Source: Trichobilharzia regenti
Taxonomy: Eukaryota > Platyhelminthes > Trematoda > Strigeidida > Schistosomatidae
DNA: 64,000 nucleotides
NCBI GenBank assembly: GCA_944472135.2
Contig: OX235270.1
Coordinates: 70,069,168 to 70,133,167 of the forward strand
Direction: 5' to 3'
This document shows positions 1-14,100 of the stretch, piece after piece. Positions within the stretch are counted from its first letter, which is position 1. Every line of letters begins with the position of its first letter. The notes under the pieces are model-generated. The model was not told where the DNA came from. It saw only the letters and a list, made by a program, of their open reading frames with translations, and searched no databases. The translations under genes were made by a program, and so were the position numbers.

Positions 1-440
1 CCTGCCAGAATTTATTCAGAAATATATAAATAACCACTGAAATACAAAGATTAGCAATAAAAATGACATAAATAATATAGAATTCAAAGCCTCTATAGCT
101 CTACCATATGAAGAAGGAACGTCAGAAGCCTTATGTTGGATTCTCAGTGTCATTCGAATTAGAGTTAATTGGTGGTTAAACCAACTTACTCTTTCAGAGA
201 TAACCTTTGTCACCCTAAGGACCCATTGGATCCAATTAAGAAAAATAATATAATTTACCAAATACCTTCTAATGGCTGTGAGGTCAATTACATAGTTGAA
301 ACTAGTAGGTCAGCGTCAACTAGATAGTTGCAACATAAAAATTGAGATAGACTTAGAATAATTTACCCTGCTTAGTGAAATAACCTAGAAAAAAGCTCAG
401 CTATTGCACTGCATTCACTTACATGTAACCACAAAATAGA
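1..440. other. No supported gene; possible minus-strand exon fragments
   Basis: An open minus-strand frame of 81 codons covers most of this stretch. It contains a possible 25-nt microexon (acceptor gggtccttag near 222, donor GTAAGT near 196) and a pyrimidine-rich acceptor-like site near 32. Downstream exons of the host gene should lie somewhere here or further left, but I cannot place one with confidence. Confidence 0.2.
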
Positions 441-450
441 GTGAGATAGG

Positions 451-642
451 ATGAGAGTATTAAAAAGTAATACAGTTAGGTGGAGGGAGAGGTTAATTAC
501 TGAAGCGTTGCGTATCTATTCAACACTGCACAAGTGCAATCTGAGTGACGCAAAGCCTTTACTGGAGATATGGAAACTGGCAGCAAACAAAGAAATGTTT
601 GAGAGACGGAAAGAGAGAAAATACATATATGACAAATTGTGA
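451..642 (+). CDS. Small plus-strand ORF, 63 codons, unassigned
   Basis: An ATG-to-TGA frame with a protein-like composition: charged and helical (TVRWRERLITEALRIYS, LLEIWKLAANKEMFERRKER). It is on the strand opposite to the host gene and has no recognised domain. It could be a nested gene exon, a transposon relic or chance. There is no obvious splice or promoter support, so the call is weak. Confidence 0.2.
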   Translation: MRVLKSNTVRWRERLITEALRIYSTLHKCNLSDAKPLLEIWKLAANKEMFERRKERKYIYDKL

Positions 643-1900
643 AAACGTGCTACTAAATTGATGTGATTATGGGCGATAAGAAATGCTCGTAATGTCATCC
701 GGTTGTTAATACTACATCAATGTGTGCTATTTAAAATAAAGTTATCTTATATGGAACCATTACATTTGCTACAAAAGTCGCCCATATATGACAATTTGAA
801 CCATGATTAATTCACCCAGATATCAAACTTATAAGCAAAACTGTTAATACTGCACGCGCTGTGCAAAATACTGTTTAGCATGAAATTGAAAGATACTATC
901 TCAGTAGAGGCAACAGTAATTTTGGCAAAATAAATACACGATCAAGGCAAATTATTTAAAATAACCTCAGTGTATTTAAGGAAAAATCAAACAATCTGGG
1001 GTTATTTTAAATAATTTATAATGATTCATTCTGACTCGGTGTTGAAGTCATTTCAGAAGTATTTGTAACATCTACAGTCTGAATACTTATAAATGCATGA
1101 TGTTTAAAAATGTAGAGTCTGGAAGAAGTTAATCCCATAGAATCAGTTACTTTTTACATTTGTCAACTACACAGTTTCAAACCTCACAATGGTTTCTTAC
1201 AGAAATCAAGAGTTTAAATTAAAATGCATATTACGCATTCATGAATGATATCAGAATTCGGAGTAAAACCTCCCTATAGTACAGGCCGCTGCTAAAACAA
1301 GTATTTGGTGACCACTTACACTGGTTATTAGTGCTTGCATTGAGTAATTCGAAAACTTCTGATTTCATTGTATGTACATCTAGTCAACTATCTAGCGTTG
1401 CTAGTCGAAATATTGGTGGTGCAAATCGATCTGAGTCCTTGGTATAAGACAGTTACAAGGCATTCCTGGAGACTTCAGATGAGAACGAAAGATGGAGTTG
1501 TTTGGTGTGGAGTAGAGGTAATGTGCCGCATAAAAAAGCTCCCTATCTATGAATGAATAATACTACTAGAGAAGTGGACTATTTGTCAGTCCTGTCAAGT
1601 ATTTCAATTTCTTTTTAAAACATTGCATTTTAGTTCAGAGCTTTTTGAAAACAAAATTTTAAGAAAAGAAAGCAGAATGAAAAAATAATTCTGTAATCAA
1701 AGATATTCTAAACATAATAAATTTTACTTTGCATCATGCATACTTTAGTTACGGTTATCAAAGCGACTGAGTTGAATAAATGAATAAACTTTCAAACTTG
1801 ACATATAAATACAATTACTTAACCCCTAACATTACCCTTATAGAGAAAAAATAACTCTAATAATGATGACTTTATCCAAATACTTTTTAATGATTATTAC
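643..1900. other. AT-rich non-coding sequence
   Basis: Downstream of the last visible exon in gene orientation. I see only short random ORFs and no repeats or RNA-like structures. Confidence 0.4.
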
Positions 1901-2101
1901 TTTTTTAGCAGAAGTACGTAGTTCAACATTCTCGTCCAGCAAGCATTCTGTGGAGAGCTGTAACATTTTGAACAACATAGATTTCATACTGATTGTATCA
2001 AGTTCCACACGACTACTTGTTCTATTTATTGCACTAAATGCTTGAGCTGAACTCAGGCGTTTTAGCCATGTTTGTGCTCTGCCGACTTCCAGTTGTTTGC
2101 C
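1901..2101 (-). CDS. Host gene exon 14 (last visible)
   Basis: 201 nt, 67 codons, phase 0 at both ends. It follows a strong acceptor (gttttttttctag) and probably ends at GTAATA. It encodes [17 protein letters not shown] and [19 protein letters not shown], so the helical repeat resumes after the linker. If the donor is not used, the frame runs on for 17 more codons of poor composition to a TAA, which would make this the final exon. More exons below 1901 are likelier. Confidence 0.75.
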
Positions 2102-5100
2102 CTAGAAAAAAACAAACAATAAAATACTGCTTTATATCACAGGAAATTAGATTTCAAATTTCGTGTATGCACTACATAGTAAGATTGTGATAAGGTGACA
2201 TGTTCAACTGAAATAACACCGTACGAATTGAAAATACACAAGCAAAAGAATTTTTAGCCTTAAAAGTTAGAAATCTCATTATCAGGTGGAAAGCGGGGTA
2301 AGTTTCCGAGTCACTTTGGATTTGCAAATTAAAACAACTTAAAGTCAGAAATAAACAAGACAGACTTCTACAAGCAGTGATATTAAAAGGTGGAAAGATT
2401 ATTTATCATTTACATACCAGTCATAAAATACGGGGCCAAGACAACTAAATGTTGATTTACAGTAAAATAATCATGATGAATAGTGAAACTGATTGTGTAA
2501 CACAGTTACTGAAATAAAAAACATCAAATTATAAATAATCCTCAAGTTAGAAGTTATTTACTGCTACAAAGAAGCACTTGGATGATTATTATTATTATTA
2601 TTATTCCCTTTAATTCCTAGAGGACCATAGGACTTCAGCAGCACGTCTCTTTTGCATTCAGTTCTCTGCCAGCGTTTTCACCTGACTCCATGTCTGCCCA
2701 CATGCTTTCATCTCCTCTTCACATGACCTCCTCCATGTCACCCTTGCACTGACGACCAACTCACTGCTTTCCGTTCGAGCTGCACTTGAGATCCTGGTGT
2801 GTGATGTCACTTGATGGCTTTCTCAGAGTATGGCTAATCCATCTCCATTTCTTCCTTCATATTTGTTGCACAATCGGTTCTTACTGAGTTGGTTCGCTCC
2901 CAGAGATCCCTAATGCTGATCTTTTCTGGCCATCTGATCTTGAGTATTGAGCGAAGACAGCTGTTGATGAAGGTATGTAGTTTTTTCGAAGTGCGCTTCA
3001 TGATGCGCCAAGTGTCTGATCCATAAAGTAGCTCTGACTTCACATTGGATTTGAAATTCTGGATCTCGTGTTCATTATGTTGACCTCCACACAGACTTGA
3101 GAGTAATGAAAGCCTGCCCTGCTTTCCCGATCCTCGCTTTGATATCCTCGTCATTTCATCCTGTATTTGAAACGATGACTTCCAATTAGGTAGAAGAGGT
3201 TGCTTCTTTCGAATTTCTACCATTTATGCTGATTGTTGTCTGTTGTTGTTGCTGTTGGCCAGAAATCTTCATCACCTCTGTTTTATCTATGTTCGCCTGA
3301 AGTTGTATCTTCTCTGGATGCCTTTTCCGTCAACTTATTGCTTTTCACTTGCATATCTTCCAGTTTGTGGGAAATCAGACATATATCATCGGCGAAGTCC
3401 ATATCCACCAAGTTTTTTGTGTGAGTCGATTTTATGCCTGTTTCCTCATTGCCCGTTGTCTGTCGGATTATCCAATCTGACGCAATCAGGAAGATCATTG
3501 GCGATAGTAGACAGCCTTGCCTCACTCCGGACCTCACCTTGAAGGCTTCCGTAAGTTTCCCGTTGTGGATTACTTGGCATGCGGCATTGTTGTACAGCTG
3601 TTGGATGAGATGTATAGTTGTCGATGGCACCCCGTAGTAGCGAAGTAGTTGCCAAATGACCCCTCGATCGACGCTGTCGAATGTCTTTTCAAAGTCAATA
3701 AAGTTGAGACAGAGAGCTGACTACCATTCCACGCTCTGTTCCATGGTAACCCGTAGTGTTGCGATTTGATCGATACATGACTTGTTTCTCCTGGATCCAG
3801 CTTGTTCCGGTCGGAGTTTTGCATCCAGGCTGGCTTGTTTGATTCTCTCCAGGATGATTCAGCTTAGTATTTTTCTTGGGATGGACAGGAGCATAATTCC
3901 ACGCCAGTTCTTTAATTGAATTACGTCTCCTTTCTTTTGCATTTTGAATAAACAGCCTTTCTTACAATCAATAGGTACTCCATTATGGATAAGATTTTAT
4001 TTCGATAGATCACACAGTGTTGTACAGTAATATTAACTGATCTTATCCATAATGGATTGATACTCTACCACAGTGCCCAAGTTTTATACTTATATCAATC
4101 CACAGGTTCCTTGCCCTCTTTTCAAACCTCCAGCAGTGGTGTCATCAAGTCCGCTGATGTCTCGGGACCCATTTTCAATGCTTCTACTCGGATTCTGTCT
4201 GGTCTTGCTGCTTCTCCGGCTCTTAGCACCTTTATTGTCGTTAGGATTCCTTCTTTCATCGGAGAGTTGGTGTCCACTGGTAGTTCTGCTTCCTCTGTTG
4301 GTATTATTGGGCGCGTTGTAAGTGGTGGTTGATTTAGAAGTCTTTTAAATTGCTCAGCCTAGTGTTTCCTTTGTTTTACCTCTTTGGTGATTGACTTTCC
4401 ATTGTCATCCTTCATTGGCTTATTCCGCGTCGAACTTTTCCCCGACAGGAACCTAGGTGTTTGGTAGAATGTTGCGAGGTATTTTTTGCCTACAGCTCTT
4501 TCTGCTTCACTTGCCATGGCTTCATAATATTTTCTTTTGTCTTCCCCGGCACTCTTCTTAGCTCTTTTGTTCAGTGTATTGTAGTTTGCATTCAACTCCT
4601 GTTTTTCTTGCTCGTTGATGCACAGAATAATCTTTTGTTTCACCATCCTTCTCTCTTCTATTAGTCTCCATGTGTCCATAATGGGCCACTGTTTGCCCTA
4701 TCTCTTCTTTCTGCCCAGAACTTCTATTCAGGTTTGACTCCACACCGCTTTCAGGTTGTCCCAGTGCTTTTCGACGCTGGTATTTTCGCTAGTGTTGATT
4801 TGTGTCTCCTCCTTTTTCTTATGTTTGCAATGAAGATATTTGTTATATCCTGATCATTCAGTTTTTGAGTATTGAACTTGACTTGTGGTCTATCTGCAGC
4901 TCCTGTTTCTTTGAAAGTTCTTAATTTGATTTGGAGTGTTACTTGCACGAGATAGTGCTCTGAGCCAACGTCTGCTTCTCTTCTTACTTTTGTGTCCAGT
5001 GAGCTGCGTCTCCACTTCCTCGAGCAACATTTAGATGAAGTTAGTTTGGTGTTTGGTTCGCGCTCATGGTGACACCCCTGTAGCCTTACAGATTTACTTG

Positions 5101-8100
5101 TGATGCATAAGCTGCCACCAATCACTAGTTTATTGGAGGCACAGAAGTCAGAGAACAGTTCTCCGTTTTCATTCATCTCTCCAAGAGCTTCTCTACCTAT
5201 AATGGTTTCTCTTCCTGTGTTGTCTGGTCCTATTCTGGCGTTTATGTTTCCCATTAGTATTTTAATGTCACCAACTGGAGTAGTCTCTATTGTTGCCTCT
5301 AGTTTTCTGTAGAACTCTTCTTTCTTTTCGAGATCTGCGTTGTTTCCGGGTGCATAGCATTGTATAACTAACACTTTCCTTCCTTTGAAGTTGAAACTGG
5401 TGGTCATTATCCTGGTCGAGATTGACTCTCATTGTATCACGTCCTTCGCTGCCGTTGGTGACACCATGATAGCCACGCATTCGGTGTGATCACGGTTGTC
5501 ATCTGGTTGACCAAAGGAGATCATTAGCTCTCCGGTCGACAATTCGGTAAGTCAATTTCCAATCCATCTGCTTTAGCATATTCCCAGTACGTGAATACCA
5601 TATCTTTTCATCTCGTCTGCAATCTGGGCAGCTCTGTCAGTCTTATACAAGGTGCGGACGTGTAACAGACTTTTTCTTTTGTCTCAAGGAGACGCATCGT
5701 ACTTAAGTTTCTGTAGTAGCTTTGTTTACTGCGAGGGGTTGCTAGCCTCACCCCTGAGAAGCAGGTTGTTACATATATATATAGTTTACAGTGGAGCAAC
5801 TTTCAGGAAAACAAGGAACAAGCAATCAGAGCAACACCAGCAAAAGGAAGAAAATTTACAACAGGAAGAGCAGCGACAGCAACAAAATAAACCGTAGCAG
5901 GCAGTTCAACGAATGCGATTATTGACTGGTGAACCAAGCATTTCATACCGGTGAATGCTGAACGCAATAACGTTTCAACAAAAGTTAATGGACAACATAA
6001 TAAGAAAATAGTTTTAATCTGTTTGATTCATGGAATAATAAACATACTAAGAAAGAACTGCTAGAGATTAAAAAAGATGTAGTGTAACTTTAGGAAACCA
6101 TGAGAAAGGTATGTTTCGTTTTTACCTTCTGTAAAATACTGACGATTCCATACTTCTTATTGACTTCGGTGTTTTAACTGGCAGTCAAATATCTTTTAAT
6201 TTTTTCTTATTGAGTTAAAAACTCTTTTACAACTCACAACATTTTCCAGCGTAACTATGAAGTTGAAAGTAATTGACCTTATGAAAAAGAGTGTTATTCA
6301 AATTTGCAATTAACTGGATGATAACAAGCAAAATTTGAAACCATGCAATTCATTTATTCCCTGCCTCATTAATGAATATCATAGGAGGAAATAAATGTGG
6401 GGAAAACTGTATTTAGGCCTTCAGTGTAACATTAAAGCATGTACCCTAGAAGCAAGACATATTTCTATAGAAGGATACTAATTCACTTGCGATATGGCAC
6501 ACATTCACTGAATTAAGACTTCCTGATAAACATTTTAAATGATGTTCATACTAGTCAGGTCACCATACTAGTCAATGATGATCCATGTTATTCAAATAAA
6601 AATAAAAGCATTTTTGGAGAGTTGATTAACGAATGTATACAGCTTTGTCACGGTAAGTATTAGTTTCGAACCACATCTGACAGAGTCTTGAGCCAATGAG
6701 TCATATAACCTCTTGATGCTGTGAGTTAACTAACTTACAGAAGTATTCTTTATCAGACGGATTCACGTCACGGAAAGAAGATTCCAATGATATGGGAACA
6801 CTAAATATCATGGAATATATTCATCAAAAGTGTACACATCTCCAGTGTCGCGCACATCAATAAAATGAAGAATAATAATTACAAAATGCAGTTGCATATG
6901 ACAGAGAAGTTTATTGAACAGGCATCATCCGCTACGAGGGACTCGTTCTAACACTGTAACATTATATATCCGCTTGTTTGATGGCCTGAAGAAATTCGTG
7001 AAAATGTACACAATGGATTTGTTACACCCTAGCTTTCTATATACAACATTAAATCGTATCCCCTACATCTCCAGTCAACACTGCAAAAAGTACCTTAATA
7101 GGCAAAATATTTGACTAACACTCACAGTTTATTTTAGAAAAGATTTCAAGCTATTATCTTCTATTAATCTCCCAGAAGCGTTTCGCAAACACCTGCAAGA
7201 CACGTGACACAGGTATATTGAACACTAGCTAATTTACTTCGATGACTGGAGAGTAACTAGTGTCATGTGTCTAGTCCTTTGTTTACTGCTGACTGAATTC
7301 TGCCAGTTATATTTACAATGTGGCCAGGTGGCTGGCCAACACGGTCCACTCAGAACTGTTGTTATTAGTTTGCTGGAGGCAGTTGGCGAGATCCCTACCA
7401 TGGTGGCCACATTTTAAATTTAACTGAGAGGATCCAGTTAGCAGTAAACAAGGGACTAAACACATAACACTAGTGAGTGTAGAACCAGAATATCTTGTAC
7501 AGTCCTACAGGAGGTCAATCGCGAGCCCACATAGCTCAGTCGTAACGTTTGTGACTGCGGCATTGGGTGACGCGGGTTTGAATTTCAGGAATGACATAAG
7601 TTCCTTCAAGATTACACATATGCCTCGCTGACGAATAAAAAACAAGCACGAAACCTATGTCTAAGGATTCCCGCCGAGTGCTTTCAAACGTCTAATGACA
7701 ACTGGCTTAGTGCAATTCAGTCAACGTTTGTGGTACCTGCATTCATAAACGGTCTTTCTTCAAGATTTTCTACGGCACTATAATGTAGATTCTTTAAAAA
7801 TATCGATAAATTGTTGTCAGTAATCAAAATAGGTCTGTCACACCTAAACAATGTTGATTCCAAACAGTAGTAATAGGCTGTCAAGCACCCTTAAGCAAAG
7901 TAAGTTGTTTAACGTAAAGCTCTTAACTATTCTAAGTTAGTTGGGGTATACTGAGCCACGTTCCCAAAACTTCAAAACGACTCATTGATTTTCCCGCCAA
8001 TCATTTTTCATTCGGTTTGTGGAGTATAATAATACCCAATACTTTTTTACAAGGTTGCTAATAAAAAGACACTCTCCTGATTATCACAGACATCAAATAA

Positions 8101-11100
8101 AATCGCAACAAATATTGGTAAAACGACTCACTAATTTCCGAGTGGTGGAATTCACTTAATTTGTCGCATCACAAACACTTTAATTACCTACACAACTATT
8201 TCATTATTTCCAAACATCTGAAATATATCCGGTATTTTGGCTTAATTTCATGCTTTAGCTTTCTCAAGTGAACTGGTGTTGACCATCTATCAGAAAATCG
8301 AGTTAATTGTTTGATATCTATAGAAGTTGTTAATTCTTATACTACATTCTTCACTGCATTATCAGTGACTGACTGTAAGGTGATCTATTCTGAAAGAAGC
8401 CTAAGTAACAGTTGATGGACAGAGCAACTTGGGAAAGTGTAGTTTTCGGTTAGAAAAAGATTGAGATGAAACAGGTCAGAACATTCTGGCGTGCAACTAG
8501 TAATTCTTCGCTGTCTATTCAAGTGAATCTTACTTGTACATTCCAATCATCACCTTGTCCAACCGTCAAACGCATTTTTCGAAGATGATCAGTTTGATGA
8601 ATGCATTATTCTCAATTTTTCTGCACAAAATATGTTAATCCATAGACAGTGGTAGTGATAAAGTATTACTCCGATAGCACATGATAACTTAAATAGATCT
8701 AATCTCCTCACCCAATACAACAGATATCAGAGTAAATGAGGATCAAATGAAGCAGCTCAAGTTTAGGTCTGATGCTTGGTGTGACATTTAGACTCGTTTG
8801 AAAGGCATAATTAACCTACAGATACTTGGTGAACTCATACTGAACATACATTCTGAGCTACCACGACCAGAATTGATTGGAAGCACTTTCCCAGGAACTT
8901 GTAATGTTTTGAAATGCGGTATGCACAGAGTTTAATATGCTTTAAGTTGTCGGGTATATATGTCTAAAATGAAACACAAACGCTCTAGATGATACTTCTA
9001 AGCAAGATATATGGCCTGTTGTTATTAAACATCACCTTGTTGGGTAAGTTTGTAATAACACTTACTTAGAGACAAAAAATGGGGCAGAAGTGAGAGTATT
9101 TCATGAAAAAAGTAAGGTTTGATGAAACTTACAGTAAGGCTAATTTGAGAATGTTATGTGCAAGTGAAAATATGCAATATGAAAGTAGAGTAAAGACATT
9201 TTCACTGTAGTTTTCCAGTCATGACAACTTAGCAAAGTATAATACATCTCTAACATCTCAACTAAAGCTGATAGTTGTATTAGGCAGTCAGTCCCACAGG
9301 TCATGGAACGGAACTTCTAATCTGCAAATCAGAGAATGAATGCCAGAAGATACATTCTCATAGTTACTGACGATGGAAACAGAATCAAATTGTATCCGAT
9401 ATCAATTACATTCAGGCAACAAGAGCTCCGCAGTTATGATAGCTGCACGAAACTCTTACACACACAAAAGAAATTATATGAATTCACGACACTATAACAG
9501 ATATCTTCAAAATCTGGCTTCCTGAGCCGGTTTACTTCTCTCACATGATTAGCTGAAACGATGCTACATGAAGCTCTTGGTACCTACAATTACACAAAGT
9601 AGTGTATAGTTAAATTATAAGTATACAGTCTTAATTAATAGGAGGACAATTATGAAACTGAAATAAGCATAAAATCATTCCACCGAAATAATTGAAGTCC
9701 CCATAAAATTTCAGTTACAACTTCATAGAGCATAATACTATAACTCCGAAAGAATTTCACTACGCTTATGATGAAAATGCGGAAAAAAATATTCTCTACA
9801 ACATTTGGAGTTACACTGACTTGATGGTGAATAACAGTAAACCATTCCGTTTTTGTGAGCCATGTGTCTGTTAAATAAACATAAAGACCTGGCGAGAAAC
9901 TATACAAATTACTTTTCTGTGCCTCAATAAATAGGTTTTACATTCATTGAATGGTGAATGTAAAAAATAAATTAAGAAGATATTTGTTAGAAAGTTACAG
10001 AAGGCTTTTGTAATCTGTGTTTTGAAAACGCACTCACTTTCTCACCACTTTCAGAAGCTCGAATATTTTCCAGTACTGTCAAGCACATTGATTTTCGGGA
10101 AGTGTTATTATTCATCCTCGCTCGTGAACTGTGAATAAAAAAGATAATAAAAATGTCTGCTTCAGTGAAATATAAACAACTGACGAACTTGGTATGATTA
10201 AATGAAAGGAACTCATTAACAAGATTTTTTTAGGATTTCATCATGAGCTGACATTAGTTAGAGAACCATTGGAAAACCTGGGAGTACTGGACAGCTGTTT
10301 CGTCCTAGTTTGGGACTCTTCAGCAGCAGCTCATGATGAAATCCTGAAATCAATCAAATCCCTACAAACCAACACTTGAAGATTTTTTTAGTTTGTCTAT
10401 GTGAATTATTAAGTATGCATGAATGTATTTAATTCTCAATTTTGCATGGAAAATAGCCATATGCAGATATGGCAATGCAGTATTTTTGTCTGAACATTTT
10501 GATACAACACCATCTTTTACTTTTGTTTCATTTCAGTGTTTACACGGACCCATTTCTGTACCAAATGATACAAAATGAAGACACACATAAATACCTGGCT
10601 AGCATTGAAATTCATTAGTGTTACTATCTCTTTCTCCCTGTCTCTATGTTGACGAACCCCTCAAGTTACAACTGTCATTCTTATTCATAAAAACTATTTT
10701 TTTTTCAGAATTTTTACCTTCCACTTCTTTTTCTGGAAGGCTGTGACCAATTCATTAATAGACATGACCACCCAATGGACCTTACATTATTTGGCATACA
10801 CATGGAGATGATGCCATGAAAAATTGTGCACAAAGTAACATGGCCTAAAAAAAAGTAGTTGTACAACTCAGAAGACTACAACGAATCATGCTAAATACAT
10901 CAAAATCAATGTCTTAACTTACACTGCTGGTGAACCATTCACGATTTGTAACTGTTGAAAACAATATTAAAGATCACTATCAGTTTAGATGACTTAAAAA
11001 CAGAATAATATAGGATAATATTGGTGAGCTATTCATAAAATAATAGATGTCCAGGCATATCAATTATTCGTGTCAGTTAGAACAATTTACTTCCAAAATG

Positions 11101-14100
11101 CATTTCATTCATGACAGTGGAATTCCTTACTTCCTATCAGTTTTATACATCAGTCTTTCACAGTATATAATCATTAGGCTTTTCCTCCTGGGTATACACA
11201 AGAATTAGATACAGATCAGTCGCTGAAAAAGCAAAACATTTTCACTTTTTAATTTATTATGCGTCTGTAAAATCCAATAGCAGAATTTTATAAATGTCTC
11301 TGACTATATAAGGCGTTTAAAAGAGACTGAAGCATACCACAACTGAAAAAGGCGTTTCATTATTGACCTAATGAAAACAATCCAATGCCAGAATGCTCGC
11401 GGTTAGGGTAAAATGATCACTTTTATTATAAAATGTAGTTCAAAAGATTAAAATTGTTCCAAATTAAGTAATGAAGATACCTGTTGGTCAACAGATGACT
11501 ACTAGTCAAGCTTTATAATAAGTAGTTTAGTTTGATAACACCAACCGAAATATGTCATGAAAGCTATAGAGACAGAAATCGTATTTTTGATCAAGTTTGC
11601 AATTTCATTGAAATACATATTCAGAAAGGTACTTATCAACGTATTTAGTCTGTTAAAGTTTCATTCAGCTAAGGAATGCTCTCACATATCTTAAGCATTT
11701 CAATTCAACAATGGAATACTTTCTGAACTTATTATTGGGATTATTATTGTTCCCTTGGGTTCCTAGTGGAACATAGGGCTTCAACTGCACGTCTCCATTT
11801 GCTTCTGTCTTCTGCTGTACTTTTCACCTGCATCCATGTTAGTCCATACTGTTTCAACTGCTCTTCACACGATCTCCTTCATGTCATTCTTGGACGTCAC
11901 ACTCGCCGCCACTCGAGGGTCTGACGCGCGATGTTACCCAGCGGCCTCCTCAGTGAGTTTTCAATCCACCTCCACTTTATCCTGCATATTTGTTGAGCGA
12001 TGGGCTCTTGTTTTGTTTGTTCCCATAGTTTCTTGTTAATGAACTTAATAGACTTAAATACCTTTGAAGTAATAAACAGGATTTGACCCGGTCACTTTAA
12101 ATGAGTGAGGGCAAATCACCTATACAAGAGTATCCAAGAGTTAAAGGTGATGCTAAATCTAAAGAACATATGCATAATCTCTGTCTTTATTGCAACTATC
12201 AAAGTGAGTTGTTCTTTGATTTTGAAATGATCTACTGTTTCTGCTTAATATAATTTTGTCAAAAAAAGAATCAAGATATAGTTAGCTAATAGATGAGAAC
12301 AGACACACGCCAATGACATCGTTGGCTATTGGTCGTGCTAAAATCGTGAACTGGTAGAAACTAGAACTGAGAGACCATTGAATCGACTCCAAGTGTCTGA
12401 GTTGTATACGAGCTTGACTTGTAACTGGAAGGTCCTGAGTTCGGACGACAGTGATTGCGTACTGCTGAGGAGTCCCGAGATGTGACTAAACACCCTCCTA
12501 GTTCTACCTGGTTTTAAATAGTTCCCTAAATGATATCAAACCACGAACAAAGCTTTAATGAATTAAATCTCCACAAACTAACTGAAGGAATAGTTAATGT
12601 GTGATATCTTCCTACATAATAAATGACCGGACAAGTTAACACATAATTATTCAAACTAAACACAAATTCTATTAAGTGCAATATGACACAAAACATTATA
12701 CGACAAGATAGATAGAACACTCAAAGGTGGAACTAAAAACAAATTTAAACTTACCGGTTTATTTAAAGATGAACGGCGGTCCCCATCTATCACCAGAATA
12801 TTAGGTCTTGATTTAGTAGTAGGACTAGTGTTAGATTGCGATAATCTCTGGGCAAACAACTTGTCATCTGTCAAAGACCGCTTGTTACCCATTTCTATAA
12901 GAGAAATAAAATGTAGTAAGTGAAAAGTTTATCACCTGTTGAAGTTGGGCTGACACAAAAGTCACCAGATATCGTTGTATTACATCCTTCGGTATCCACA
13001 TCACAAAGCACTTTGAGATGAAGTCCAACTAATGTACGCGCTAAAAAAGAGTAAACGCGTATTCGGCCTTCACGCCATATCCAGCTAACCGTTTGAGATT
13101 TTGTCCTCACAATCAATGGTCTTTCTGCAAAAGCAAGATTTAAAACATTTTATGATTATTGTGAATATAATTAAGACTACTGATTGACAATATAAATTAT
13201 ATTATGGAAAGTGAATGTAACTACTGGGGAACTGAGGCAAAACTTTTCTTTATAGTCCTCATGTTTATTTATTTCACACATGTTTTATTTCCCTAAAAAC
13301 GTTAATTTCTCTCCTAAAGGTTTCACTTTAAAGTCCTTGATAAAATTTTCTAGCCAAAAAAGCCCGGTCCCGACATGTCTATTAAACATAGCTTGTTGTC
13401 CTGATAAATGCAAAGTTATACTTTGCTTCACTTCACTCCTTGCTAATCTATGTAACTAACTGTGTCCCTCAGTTTTGGATATTGGTTAGATTATTTAAGT
13501 GATATGTAGAGTTATGCCCTTCTAGAAGAACCATAACGATAATCAGTTCAAAAAACAAATAACAGGCAGAAGATGCAACTAATACTCGAAACTGAACTAA
13601 GTAGATAACGAAACTACAGATAAAATTAATAAAGCAAGTAAAATGTGTGACAACTCTGTCTTACATTGACAGAAGAAACTAAATTATACTAGATTCCCAT
13701 TTCAGAAGATGATGACCTTAGTGATATGAAAGTTAATAACTATTCAGTCTGAGTTAAGATATTAACCAATTACACTTCCTCAACATAAAGGCTTCATTCA
13801 GAATAACCAGCAAGATATTTTGAGGTGGTGCATTATTTGTTTCACTTTCGGGCAAAGTTTTACAATAAATATTCAGTTAACATTAGATTAGGTATAACTT
13901 TCTCATGTGTTTAAACCTAAATGTTTTAATTCTGTTCTGTAACTGCAGGTGAAATAATGTAAAATTTCTCGTATTCATTGATTTTATTTGTTACCTGAAC
14001 GAATGAACAACACTGAGTAACTGGGATAAAAATTCACTACAAGTAAATGGAGTACTACTCAAAGATATCCTGCTTCTAAAACGTGCTTCATATTGCAAGT

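Larger units (their letters stand above)
2583..5790 (-). mobile_element. RTE-A non-LTR retrotransposon, near full length, frameshifted
   Basis: Read on the minus strand, the element carries an endonuclease region (about 5800-4750) with [17 protein letters not shown] near its start and a decayed catalytic motif (GNINARIG, where GDFNA is usual). A reverse transcriptase follows (about 4700-3250) with [15 protein letters not shown] and [11 protein letters not shown], the FADD form of the catalytic YXDD box. The C-terminal part (3223-2834) has LLYGSDTW and [15 protein letters not shown], typical of the RTE clade. The 3' end is a short (TAA)n-type tail at 2584-2606, as in RTE elements. Several frameshifts and stops break the ORF, so it cannot encode a working enzyme. 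It lies in the host-gene intron in the same orientation as the gene. The clade call is from motif recognition. Confidence 0.85.

Noticed and set aside
3233..5312. Several plus-strand ORFs of 60-100 codons
   Set aside because: They are antisense shadows of the RTE-A reverse transcriptase and endonuclease.
9650..9907. 85-codon minus-strand ORF as a host-gene exon
   Set aside because: Exons 13 and 14 join in phase 0 without it, and no good splice sites or helical-repeat pattern were found.
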